Origin: an uncultured Prochlorococcus sp.
GTDB lineage: Bacteria; Cyanobacteriota; Cyanobacteriia; PCC-6307; Cyanobiaceae
Direction of reading: 5' to 3'
Length of the DNA: 64,000 nucleotides
Assembly: GCA_902574425.1 (NCBI GenBank)
Contig: CACGNA010000003.1
Coordinates: forward strand, 1 to 64,000
Below, one piece after another: positions 53,353 to 62,908 of this stretch; position 1 is the stretch's first letter; the number at the start of each line of letters is the position of its first letter. The position numbers and the translations under genes were made by a program. The notes under the pieces are model-generated. The model searched no databases. It saw only the letters and a list, made by a program, of their open reading frames with translations, and had not been told where the DNA came from.

Positions 53353-53456
53353 ACCCAAGTTCCACCATTAGATCCAAATGCTGTCAGAATAGTTACTACA
53401 ACAAAAAGGTAAGGGGCAAATCTTAAAGATAATTTTTTAGCTTTAGTTTTAGACAT
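53349..53456 (-). CDS. Single-TM microprotein (35 aa)
   Basis: MSKTKAKKLSLRFAPYLFVVVTILTAFGSNGGTWV*. Confidence 0.6.
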   Translation of the reverse strand: MSKTKAKKLSLRFAPYLFVVVTILTAFGSNGGTWV

Positions 53457-53744
53457 TTTGTTTTTCTTTTTAATATAACATAATGTTACTAAATATGAAG
53501 TTATCTCCTAAAAAAAAGACTTTTACTGGCTTTTAGACGCAAAATTGTATCATAAATGTTAAGAATTTCATTTTTTATCTTATTTCTTGTCAGCAAATCC
53601 AAGAAATATGACTCAATTTTTTTATCAAAAAGATTTTAACTAATAAAAAATGTGATCTTAATCGATCTTCCTTAACCACCAAACGCATAGTCAATAAGAT
53701 GATTTTTGTTATAATAAAAAAGTTCATTATTTTTCAAAAGCCTT

Positions 53745-53826
53745 GGGAGCGTGGTGGAATTGGTAGACGCACCGCACTCAAAATGCGGCACCTTCGGGTA
53801 TGTCGGTTCAAGTCCGACCGCTCCCA
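53745..53826 (+). tRNA. tRNA-Leu(CAA)
   Basis: GGGAGCG...CCGCACTCAAAATGCGG...GGTTCAAGTCC...CGCTCCCA, long variable arm, CAA anticodon. Confidence 0.96.
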
Positions 53827-53831
53827 CTTTG

Positions 53832-55007
53832 ATGAATACTTATAGTCGATTCGATATATCTTTCAAAAAAGGGAAAGGTTGTTGGCTATGGGACAAAACA
53901 GGTAAAAAGTATCTTGATGCAGTTGCTGGTATAGCGACTTGTAGTCTTGGCCATAGCGATAGAGTTTTAAGAAGAAGGCTATCGACTCAACTCAAAAAGA
54001 TTCAACATATTTCAAATCTCTACAACATTGAAGAACAAGAACAATTAAGCAGAACTTTAACGAATATGAGTTGTGCTGAAAGCGTTTTTTTCTGCAATAG
54101 TGGCGCAGAAGCAAATGAATCAGCTATTAAATTAATAAAGAAATTTGGAAATACAACAAATGAAGGGAAAGAATCAATTATTCTCGCAGCAGAATCCAGC
54201 TTTCATGGCAGAACATTGGCAGCCTTAAGTGCGACTGGTCAGCCCAAATATCAAAAAGGTTTCGAACCCATGATTAAAGGGTTTAAGTTTTTTGAATTTA
54301 ACAATTTTGATTCGGTAAAAAAATTATTTGAAGATTGTGAAAATAATGATCAAAAGATTTCTGGTTTATTAGTTGAACCAATACAAGGAGAAGGTGGCGT
54401 AATTCCTGGAAGTAAAATATTTTTTAAAAGCCTAAGAGATATATGTGATAAATATAATTCTCTTCTCATTTTAGATGAGGTTCAAAGTGGAGTAGGTCGA
54501 ACTGGAAAAATGTGGGGTTATGAGAATTTAGGAATTGAACCTGATGGATTCACCCTTGCTAAAGGATTAGGAGGAGGGCATGCAATTGGAGCATTATTGG
54601 TAAAAGAAAAAGCTAACATTTTTTCTCCAGGAGATCATGCAAGCACTTTTGGAGGGAACCCATTCGCCTGCAAGGCTGCCTTAACTGTATTAGAAGAAAT
54701 AAACAGAAGAAATCTTATCAATAATGTTTATCTAAGAGGGGAACAATTAAGCGCTGGCTTTGAAGAATTGTCAAAAAAATTTCCAAATATTATTAGAGGG
54801 AAAAGAGGTTTAGGTTTAATACGAGGTCTTCTTATAAATGATGATTATGCTGATGCAAAAAAAATTACATTAAAAGCTTTTGATAAAGGATTACTTGTAG
54901 TTCCTGCAGGAGGAAATGTTGTAAGGATTGTCCCACCATTAGTTATATCTCGAAGAGAAATTAATATTCTTTTGGATAAGCTAAATTCAATTTTTGAAGA
55001 GTTATAG
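53832..55007 (+). CDS. argD: Acetylornithine aminotransferase
   Basis: MNTYSRFDISFKKGKGCWLWDKTGKKYLDAVAGIATCSLGH; LILDEVQSGVGRTG; FTLAKGLGGG. Confidence 0.95.
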   Translation: MNTYSRFDISFKKGKGCWLWDKTGKKYLDAVAGIATCSLGHSDRVLRRRLSTQLKKIQHISNLYNIEEQEQLSRTLTNMSCAESVFFCNSGAEANESAIKLIKKFGNTTNEGKESIILAAESSFHGRTLAALSATGQPKYQKGFEPMIKGFKFFEFNNFDSVKKLFEDCENNDQKISGLLVEPIQGEGGVIPGSKIFFKSLRDICDKYNSLLILDEVQSGVGRTGKMWGYENLGIEPDGFTLAKGLGGGHAIGALLVKEKANIFSPGDHASTFGGNPFACKAALTVLEEINRRNLINNVYLRGEQLSAGFEELSKKFPNIIRGKRGLGLIRGLLINDDYADAKKITLKAFDKGLLVVPAGGNVVRIVPPLVISRREINILLDKLNSIFEEL

Positions 55008-55018
55008 CAATTTAAATT

Positions 55019-56251
55019 TTGAAAAATGCAAATTTAAAAATTTTTGAATTACTATCACCCAAATATGAAAGGGATAATATCAAGTTAGGTTTATCAAGAA
55101 TTACAAAAGCACTTCAAGAACTTGATAATCCTTGCAAGAATATCCCTGCAATACAAATTATTGGAACCAATGGGAAAGGATCAATCGCGGCATATTTAGA
55201 AAGTATACTTTTTGAAGCTAATAAAAATTTTGGCGTAACTACATCTCCTCATCTTTTTGATGTATGTGAGAGGATTAGAGTTAATAAGAACAATATTAAC
55301 AAAACTGAATTTGAAAAAATCTATAGTTTAATAGAAAAAAATCTTTCAATATATGAATTAACTCCTTTTGAAAAAATCATTTGCTGCGCACTAAATTTTT
55401 TTGACAATGCAAAAGTTGAATTAATCGTTCTTGAAGCTGGCTTAGGGGGACGATTAGACGCGACAACCGCCCATAAATCTAGACCAATAATTGCTATTGG
55501 GAATATTGGCTTAGACCATAAAGAATTTCTTGGAAATACGATTGAAAAAATTACCAAGGAAAAACTAGCAGTTATTGAAAAAAATTCAATTGTCATCTCG
55601 TGCGACCAAAACAGTCAAGTTGAAAATTTAATAAACAAAAAAGTTGAAGAGGTTGGAGCAGAAATCATCTGGAAAGATTCAATTTCAAACAGCTATGAGC
55701 TTGGATTAAAAGGAATTTTCCAAAAGCAAAATGCTTCAGTCGCCGTTGGAGCAATTGAAGCACTTAATAATTTGGGATTTAATATTAAAGAAAAATATAT
55801 ATCTGAAGGTCTTAAAAAGACAACTTGGAACGGAAGGCTAGAAATAATAAATTATTTAGACAAAAACATTCTTGTAGATTGTGCGCATAATTATCCTGCT
55901 GCAAAAGCACTCTCTAATGAGCGAAGCAATTGGGAGAATGAAGATAAAGGAATTTATTGGATTTTAGGTGTCCAAAGACAAAAAGATATTTACGCAATAT
56001 TAAAAACACTTCTGAAGAAAAATGATCACTTATTACTTGTGCCAGTTCCAAACCAACCTAGTTGGAAATTAAACGATCTCTCTCAGATTAAAGAAATTGA
56101 CTTTCAAAACATAATTGAGTTTGAGAAATTTGAATTTGCCATTGAGTATTTATTTAACCTTAAAAACTGGCCCCCCAATCATCCTGTTTTAACAGGTTCT
56201 ATTTTTTTAGTAGCTGAATTTATTAAATTTGCAAATAAACAGAACTGTTAA
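55019..56251 (+). CDS. folC: Folylpolyglutamate synthase
   Basis: IIGTNGKGSIAAYLESIL, LEAGLGGRLDATT. Confidence 0.95.
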   Translation: MKNANLKIFELLSPKYERDNIKLGLSRITKALQELDNPCKNIPAIQIIGTNGKGSIAAYLESILFEANKNFGVTTSPHLFDVCERIRVNKNNINKTEFEKIYSLIEKNLSIYELTPFEKIICCALNFFDNAKVELIVLEAGLGGRLDATTAHKSRPIIAIGNIGLDHKEFLGNTIEKITKEKLAVIEKNSIVISCDQNSQVENLINKKVEEVGAEIIWKDSISNSYELGLKGIFQKQNASVAVGAIEALNNLGFNIKEKYISEGLKKTTWNGRLEIINYLDKNILVDCAHNYPAAKALSNERSNWENEDKGIYWILGVQRQKDIYAILKTLLKKNDHLLLVPVPNQPSWKLNDLSQIKEIDFQNIIEFEKFEFAIEYLFNLKNWPPNHPVLTGSIFLVAEFIKFANKQNC

Positions 56252-57603
56252 ATATTAAATTGTTCCTTTACTTCCCAACCTTCCAATTTCCCTGGATTTA
56301 ATAGCCCTTTAGGATCAAATTTTAATTTCGCTTTTACTTGATCTGCGTCAACCACTCCTAGGCCTCCGCCTTCGACCGTTAAAACATGAGGATTAAAAAT
56401 AAACGCACCAAGTTTCTTGCAATCTTCCATTATTTCATTTAATTCATCTATCCCATTCCACTTTAATACAGGCAAAGCCGCTAATCGCGGTGATCCTTGT
56501 TGAGAAACTGCCTCTAAATGCCAAAGAACTTTTCTACCCCATTTTTTTCTCAAAAAATTAATCAATTCTAGTTCATTATTAAGTGGCAAAAGCATCTGTA
56601 AATACGTCCAATTTTTATCCCTAGACCTCATATGAAGAGTTGTATGATTCCATACGAGTTCAGAAATTCCATTGACGAGTTTTTCTTCTTCCCCAAGGAG
56701 GGTAGATTCAACTTTGAATTTTTTACAAATAAGCTCGATGGTTTTTGTTCCTCCAAGAGTAGATTGAATTAATATCTTGTGACTTCTAGAATTACTTTTA
56801 AACCATCTTGGCATTTGATCTACAATTTCTTCTTCAAGAATTGCTCCTAATTTCAGATCAATTGCTGCGCTCGTAAGAGTTTTTAATATTTCTATTGTTT
56901 TTTCAAATTCAAGACAGTCGATAACTATTGAATACCACTTACGTTTGATATCAGTAGCAAGGAATAAAGAAGTAATTATTCCATTAGTCCCATAAGCATG
57001 ATTTAGAGGTTCGGATTCTTCAGCATCAAATTTTAATAATGCAGATTTTTCATTCATAGTTACTGCCTCTAAACCAATAAGATTTCCTGGATCTCTTAAA
57101 AATCCCCACCTAATGGACCCAATACCTCCTGATCCACCTGCAATAAAACCTCCAATTGTTGCAGTTTTCCAAGTACTAGGAAGTAACCTCAATTCCCTCC
57201 CATATTTCTCTAATTGTTTATTCAAATCTCCCATAACACAGCCAGACTGTACTTTTACAAAACCTGTATCTGGATCAAATTCTTCTAACTTATTAAAGTC
57301 ACTCATCTGCATTACAACTCCTTTAAACAATGGGACAGCTTGTCCGTAATTACCTGTACCTGAACCCCTTAAAGTAAGTGGGATAGAAAATTCCCAACAA
57401 ATTTCTGCTACTTCCTTTACCGCTTTATGATCACTAGGTCTTACCACCAAATCAGCAATACATTCGTCTAATTTTTCAGTAAGAATTGGAGAGTAATTAT
57501 AAAAATCTTTTGAAAGTCTTTTTAGCTCGGATTGGCTTTCAATAATCTCTAAGTTATTGACTTCCCTAAATTTGTCTATAAAGTTAAATCTATTTGATGT
57601 CAT
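56248..57603 (-). CDS. FAD-binding oxidoreductase (GlcD-like)
   Basis: LTLRGSGTGNYGQAVPL, ATIGGFIAGGSGGIGSIRWG, FDPKGLLNPGK. Confidence 0.88.
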   Translation of the reverse strand: MTSNRFNFIDKFREVNNLEIIESQSELKRLSKDFYNYSPILTEKLDECIADLVVRPSDHKAVKEVAEICWEFSIPLTLRGSGTGNYGQAVPLFKGVVMQMSDFNKLEEFDPDTGFVKVQSGCVMGDLNKQLEKYGRELRLLPSTWKTATIGGFIAGGSGGIGSIRWGFLRDPGNLIGLEAVTMNEKSALLKFDAEESEPLNHAYGTNGIITSLFLATDIKRKWYSIVIDCLEFEKTIEILKTLTSAAIDLKLGAILEEEIVDQMPRWFKSNSRSHKILIQSTLGGTKTIELICKKFKVESTLLGEEEKLVNGISELVWNHTTLHMRSRDKNWTYLQMLLPLNNELELINFLRKKWGRKVLWHLEAVSQQGSPRLAALPVLKWNGIDELNEIMEDCKKLGAFIFNPHVLTVEGGGLGVVDADQVKAKLKFDPKGLLNPGKLEGWEVKEQFNI

Positions 57604-57639
57604 TAATAATTTTTTTTGTTTTGTATGTAAATTAGCCGA

Positions 57640-58875
57640 TTAGCAATATAAATCGCCTTTTATAAACACTTTTCTCTTTAAGGTACTAGAAAAAACATCC
57701 GCCCATCTTTGTGCATCTAAAATTACAAAGTCAGCAGGGCAACCCTTTTTAATTAAACCATCCCATTTTAAGTTTAATAATCTGCTTGGAGCTAAAAAAA
57801 TAGAAGATATAGTCATTCTCTCCCAGGGATTTAGTTGAAGCATAGGTATCGAGCAAGACAACATATAAAAAGGATCAAAATTACCAAATGGGTACCAGGG
57901 ATCTTGAACGTTATCACTACCTATAGATACATCAACATGTGATTTTTGTAATTGCTTTATTGGCGCAACTGGTCTTTTTAATGAGGTAGTTTTATTACTT
58001 CGATTGAGCAGCCAAAAATTTGTTAGAGGTAAAGCAATAACTTTAATATTTTTCTCAGCCATTTTTTCTCCTAAATTTAAAATCTCTCTACGACTTAGAG
58101 AAATAAGACTACTTAAATGACTACAAGTAATTGGAATATTATTAATATTTAAATTTTCGATTGTCTCCAATAAAACTTTTATACCTGCTCCAGGCTCAAT
58201 GATCGATTCATCTATATGCAAATCAATTTCTAATTTATATTTACTCGCTAGCAGAAGCATCTTTGCGAGAAATTTGCTTGTATCTTTTTTCTTGAAAGGG
58301 GGAACAATAACACCTCCTAGAATGCCTCCATAAGAGGAAAATATTTTTGCCAACTCTTCTCCATCAGAAGTATCCCAAAATTCCAATGGGGCTAGAGCAA
58401 CGAATTGTAAAGTCAACTCAGATGCAAACTTTTTTTGTAATTTAAAAAGTTCAATCCAAATATTAATTGATTGACTTTTGTATGTATCAATATGACTTCT
58501 AATAGCTCGGTATCCATTTTTTATAGCAAGTTTTAATGATTTCTCAACTCTCTCTAGAACCTTTTCTGTAGTTCTAGTTTTATGTTCTTCAAGATTTGTT
58601 GATAATGCTCCTCCATAGTTTGATTCCAGGTTAGGAAAATCCGCCCATATAAAAGATTTATCAAAATGCGAATGCGTTTCAACAAATCTTGGGAATAAAA
58701 TATTTTTTGGTTTTGTAACTTTATTTTTTAAAGGCTTTAAATCAGAGACAAATCCATCCTCCCAACTAATGGAAATTGAACATAAATCCTCTACATCAAT
58801 AATGAGGTTATCAATATCTTCTATTAAACAAAGGCTTCTGGGAATAAGAACCTCAGCTTTGCCGGAATTACTCAA
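57640..58875 (-). CDS. Amidohydrolase family protein (cytosine-deaminase-like)
   Basis: FPRFVETHSHFDKSF, DLHIDES, ITCSHLSSL, IGSDNVQDPWYPFG. Confidence 0.85.
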   Translation of the reverse strand: MSNSGKAEVLIPRSLCLIEDIDNLIIDVEDLCSISISWEDGFVSDLKPLKNKVTKPKNILFPRFVETHSHFDKSFIWADFPNLESNYGGALSTNLEEHKTRTTEKVLERVEKSLKLAIKNGYRAIRSHIDTYKSQSINIWIELFKLQKKFASELTLQFVALAPLEFWDTSDGEELAKIFSSYGGILGGVIVPPFKKKDTSKFLAKMLLLASKYKLEIDLHIDESIIEPGAGIKVLLETIENLNINNIPITCSHLSSLISLSRREILNLGEKMAEKNIKVIALPLTNFWLLNRSNKTTSLKRPVAPIKQLQKSHVDVSIGSDNVQDPWYPFGNFDPFYMLSCSIPMLQLNPWERMTISSIFLAPSRLLNLKWDGLIKKGCPADFVILDAQRWADVFSSTLKRKVFIKGDLYC

Positions 58876-59003
58876 ATTTTTAAATTTTCTTTTATTTTAA
58901 ATTATAAGAAAACTTTCTTGAATTAGAAAATAATTCAAATTTCTCTAAAAGATAAAAATAACTATGAAAAATTACCCTTGAGTTGTTAAATTTATAAATG
59001 TGA

Positions 59004-59077
59004 GGCGGGCGTCGCCAAGTGGTTAAGGCAGCGGCTTGTGGCGCCGCTATTCGGGGGTTCGAATCCCCTCGCTCGCC
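59004..59077 (+). tRNA. tRNA-His(GTG), including G-1
   Basis: GCGGGCG/CGCTCGC acceptor, G-1 opposite C73, loop TTGTGGC gives GTG. Confidence 0.96.
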
Positions 59078-59148
59078 CTCAAAAAATTGCAGCAAAATTT
59101 TTTAAATTGTAATTTTGAATTAAAGAATCATAAAAAATTCCTAGTAAA

Positions 59149-60543
59149 GTGCTGACAAAAACAAAACCAGACGAAAAAAATTTTAAAAAGAATTCAACTA
59201 CTGGCAGTTATTGGATAACCACATTTGGATGCCAAATGAACAAGGCTGATTCTGAGAGAATGGCTGGGACATTAGAGAAAATGGGATATACCAGAGCAGA
59301 TAATGAATTAAATGCCGATTTGGTCTTGTACAATACATGCACAATCAGAGATAATGCGGAGCAAAAAGTTTATAGCTTTCTAGGAAGACAAGCAAAAAGA
59401 AAGCACAAAACACCTAGCTTAAAACTTGTTGTTACAGGTTGCCTTGCTCAGCAAGAGGGAGAGTCCTTACTAAGAAGAGTCCCAGAACTTGATCTGGTTA
59501 TGGGGCCTCAACACGTAAATAATCTAGAGAATCTTCTGGGGAAAGTTGATTTAGGCAATCAAGTTGCTGCCACAGAAGAAACCTTCATTTCTGAAGACAT
59601 AACAAGTGCTAGAAGAGAAAGCTCTGTTTGTGGCTGGGTTAATATCATTTATGGATGTAATGAAAGATGTTCATATTGTGTAGTTCCTTCTGTCAGAGGG
59701 AAAGAGCAATCTAGATATCCAAATGCGATAAAAAGTGAGATCCAAAAATTAGCTGATGATAATTTTAAAGAAATTACTCTTTTGGGGCAGAATATTGATG
59801 CTTATGGTAGAGATCTTCCAGGGACTACAAAAGAAGGGAGAAAGGAAAATACTCTAACTGATCTTTTGTATTATGTTCATGATGTTCAAGGAATTCGCAG
59901 AATAAGATTTGCTACTAGTCATCCAAGATATTTTTCAAAAAGATTAATTCAAGCTTGTTATGAACTTGATAAAGTCTGTGAACATTTCCATATTCCCTTC
60001 CAAAGTGGAAATGATGAAATCTTAAAGCAAATGTCCAGAGGATACACTATCAAAAAGTATAAAAACATTATTGAGAATATAAGATCATTAATGCCAGATG
60101 CATCAATCACAGCTGACGCCATAGTTGCTTTCCCAGGAGAAAGCGAACAACAATATCAAGATACATTAAAGCTAATATCAGAAATTGGTTTTGATCAAGT
60201 GAATACAGCAGCATACTCTCCAAGACCAAACACGCCTGCAGCAGTTTGGTCGAATCAACTTTCGGAAGAGGTGAAAAAAGCTAGATTAAAGGAAATTAAT
60301 GATTTAGTCGAGAAAACTGCTAGGAGTAGAAATCAAAGATATATCAATAGTATCGAAAGCGTTTTAATTGAGGGTTTAAATCCAAAAAATTCCTCGCAAA
60401 TTATGGGTAGAACTAGAACAAATAGATTAACTTTCGTAGAGATTCCCAAAAACATTAACTTTAATGTTTCATTGGGAGATGAGATAGATGTCAGAATAAA
60501 TGAAGCAAGACCTTTTTCTTTAACAGGAGAACTTTATTTATGA
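59149..60543 (+). CDS. miaB: tRNA-2-methylthio-N6-dimethylallyladenosine synthase
   Basis: [14 protein letters not shown], radical [24 protein letters not shown] end. Confidence 0.96.
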   Translation: MLTKTKPDEKNFKKNSTTGSYWITTFGCQMNKADSERMAGTLEKMGYTRADNELNADLVLYNTCTIRDNAEQKVYSFLGRQAKRKHKTPSLKLVVTGCLAQQEGESLLRRVPELDLVMGPQHVNNLENLLGKVDLGNQVAATEETFISEDITSARRESSVCGWVNIIYGCNERCSYCVVPSVRGKEQSRYPNAIKSEIQKLADDNFKEITLLGQNIDAYGRDLPGTTKEGRKENTLTDLLYYVHDVQGIRRIRFATSHPRYFSKRLIQACYELDKVCEHFHIPFQSGNDEILKQMSRGYTIKKYKNIIENIRSLMPDASITADAIVAFPGESEQQYQDTLKLISEIGFDQVNTAAYSPRPNTPAAVWSNQLSEEVKKARLKEINDLVEKTARSRNQRYINSIESVLIEGLNPKNSSQIMGRTRTNRLTFVEIPKNINFNVSLGDEIDVRINEARPFSLTGELYL

Positions 60544-60554
60544 TTTTTTTCTAA

Positions 60555-61622
60555 ATGATCGGGGGTAAGAAAAAATGTATTGGGTTAATATTTGGCGGGA
60601 ATTCCAATGAACATGAAGTATCGATATTCTCTGCGAAAACAGTTTATCAAGCATTTAATTCAGAAATAAACAAAGAACGCTTTACAGTTAAAGCCTTTTA
60701 CATAAACAAATATGGAGATTGGCTTGATAGTGATAGTTCAGAAAAAATCCTAATTGGTGAAATTGAAAACAATAAAACAAAAAAACAAGAAATTTTTAAT
60801 CAAGAAAAAATTAACTTCCTTGAAGGAATTAAATTTCAAAAGGTTGATGTTTGGTTTCCTCTTTTACATGGATTTAATGGTGAAGACGGATCAATTCATG
60901 GATTACTTAGATTTACAAAGAAGCCTTTAGTCGGATGTGGAATTATTGGCTCTGCACTTGGAATGGATAAAATATTGATGAAAACAATTTTCTCAAATCT
61001 TAAACTTCCACAAGTTAAATATCTAGTTTTTCAAAATGAAGATCTCAACGATAAGGAAGTAAAACAACAGTTAATTAATCAAATTTTAAAAAAATTAAAT
61101 TTTCCTGTTTTTGTTAAACCCTCGAACTCTGGGTCTTCTCTTGGCATATCTAAAGTTAAAAATGAATCAGAATTATTACAAGCATTGAACAAGGCTTGGG
61201 AAATAGATCCAAGAATCTTAGTAGAGGAAGGTTTAGATGTAAGAGAGATTGAATGCGGAATAATTGGCAATTCAAAACTCCTAACCTCTGAGATAGGCGA
61301 AGTAACCTACGAAAGTGATTGGTATGATTACGATTCAAAATATAACTTAAATAACAAGATAACTATCCCAGCAGAAATAGATTCTAAAACTGCCAAACAA
61401 ATTAAAGAAATTGCTATTCAAAGTTGTAGGTCACTAAATATTTTTGGTTTTGCAAGAGTAGATTTCTTTTTAGAAAAATCTTCAAATAAAATCTTATTAA
61501 ATGAAATAAATACAATTCCTGGTTTCACAAAAAATAGTATGTTTCCAATGCTTTGGAAAGCTTCAGGTTTAAATATTGAACAACTTGTGGCTAAACTAGT
61601 AGAGATATCTCTTGATTTATAA
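60555..61622 (+). CDS. ddl: D-alanine-D-alanine ligase
   Basis: GLIFGGNSNEHEVSIFSA, PVFVKPSNSGSSLGISK, LLNEINTIPGFTKNSMFP. Confidence 0.96.
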   Translation: MIGGKKKCIGLIFGGNSNEHEVSIFSAKTVYQAFNSEINKERFTVKAFYINKYGDWLDSDSSEKILIGEIENNKTKKQEIFNQEKINFLEGIKFQKVDVWFPLLHGFNGEDGSIHGLLRFTKKPLVGCGIIGSALGMDKILMKTIFSNLKLPQVKYLVFQNEDLNDKEVKQQLINQILKKLNFPVFVKPSNSGSSLGISKVKNESELLQALNKAWEIDPRILVEEGLDVREIECGIIGNSKLLTSEIGEVTYESDWYDYDSKYNLNNKITIPAEIDSKTAKQIKEIAIQSCRSLNIFGFARVDFFLEKSSNKILLNEINTIPGFTKNSMFPMLWKASGLNIEQLVAKLVEISLDL

Positions 61623-61632
61623 GTCAAATCAA

Positions 61633-62043
61633 ATGCTGCATGGACTTCTTTGGTTACCATTACTTTTGATCTTCGTTTTATTAACTGCTTTAGGATGGTT
61701 AGAAAGAAGAAGGCAAAATCTTTTTAGGGGCTGGGCGAATGGTTCTGAACTTTGCAAATTAGATAGTTCAGGTGCAGCGTCCTTAAAAGATGGGGAATTA
61801 AAATGGAGTGCATTTGAAGCTGGTAAATTTGAAGAAAAAGATAGTTTTATAATCAAGAAACTAGAATTAGTTGAATTAATGGCACTCACTTCAGGAGAAG
61901 CTCCTCTAACAATTGAATCTCAAGGAAAGTGCAGGTTGAGACTAGTAGGCGATGGGAAAGAGATGGATGTACCATTTTCAGATGCAGAGCAGGCGAGAAA
62001 ATGGATGGAGCAATTGATGGAAAAAGCTCGATGTGATTTGTGA
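61633..62043 (+). CDS. Hypothetical membrane-anchored protein between ddl and ftsQ; start at first internal ATG approximate
   Basis: MLHGLLWLPLLLIFVLLTALGWLERRRQNLFRGWANGSELCKLD; 4-bp overlap with ftsQ. Confidence 0.7.
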   Translation: MLHGLLWLPLLLIFVLLTALGWLERRRQNLFRGWANGSELCKLDSSGAASLKDGELKWSAFEAGKFEEKDSFIIKKLELVELMALTSGEAPLTIESQGKCRLRLVGDGKEMDVPFSDAEQARKWMEQLMEKARCDL

Positions 62044-62765
62044 CAACCCAGAAACAAGTTAACCATAGAAGTCTTTTATTTCTGATTTTATTTTTATTTT
62101 CAACAAGTTTCTTAAGCCTCAAAACCCTAAAGAAAGTGAATATTGAAGACATTGAAATTTCCGGTAGTGAATTATTCTCGCAGAATGATGTGGTAATTAA
62201 TTCATCTTTAAAATTTCCAATCCGATTAATTTTTATTAAAACTAGCTTTTTAGAAAAAGAATTAAAACAAAATTTATCGCTTAAGAATATTTCAGTAAGT
62301 AGACAAATATTTCCTTTTGGTTTGAAAGTTCATGTTGAAACAAGATCTCCAATAGCTTACGGTGAAAGAATATTAAATGACGAAAAGATTTTAGGCTTTA
62401 TTGATAAAGATGGAAGTTTTATTAATAAACAAAATATAGACGAAACAAATTTGAGCAAATTAACATTACAAGTTTTTGGTTGGGAAAAAAAATTTAAAAA
62501 AATATTATCTGAAATTATAATTGCTCAAGAGAATTATGAATTTGAGCTAGTTAAAATAACTTTTTCATCAAATGGATTTCTAACTATTGAAGAAAAAGAT
62601 TTAAAAACAATATTCCTAGGATTTAATCAATCTTTAATCAACTATCAATTACAAATAATCAATAACCTAAAAAATGAATTAAAAAAAAATAACTTTCTTG
62701 AAAAAATAGATAATATTGATCTTACTGATCCAAATAAACCCAAAATAAAAGTGTTCAAACCCTAA
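62040..62765 (+). CDS. ftsQ: FtsQ-like POTRA-domain cell division protein
   Basis: One TM then VNIEDIEISGSELFSQNDVV POTRA-like; upstream of ftsZ, downstream of ddl. Confidence 0.82.
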   Translation: MTTQKQVNHRSLLFLILFLFSTSFLSLKTLKKVNIEDIEISGSELFSQNDVVINSSLKFPIRLIFIKTSFLEKELKQNLSLKNISVSRQIFPFGLKVHVETRSPIAYGERILNDEKILGFIDKDGSFINKQNIDETNLSKLTLQVFGWEKKFKKILSEIIIAQENYEFELVKITFSSNGFLTIEEKDLKTIFLGFNQSLINYQLQIINNLKNELKKNNFLEKIDNIDLTDPNKPKIKVFKP

Positions 62766-62908
62766 TATTTGGGAGTGACTTTTAAAAATTTTTTTTTAAT
62801 TATTGTAGTGTTGACTAGGGATTAGCATTTAAATCAAAGTATTTATTAAATAAATATTTTAAGGAGTTTCCTCAACAAATTCCTACAGATGAGCTTAGTG
62901 AGTTCATA

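Noticed and set aside
58892-59095. 67-aa minus-strand ORF MLQFFEGERGDSNPRIAAPQAAALTTWRRPP...
   Set aside because: Translation of the antisense of tRNA-His; a known annotation artefact pattern.
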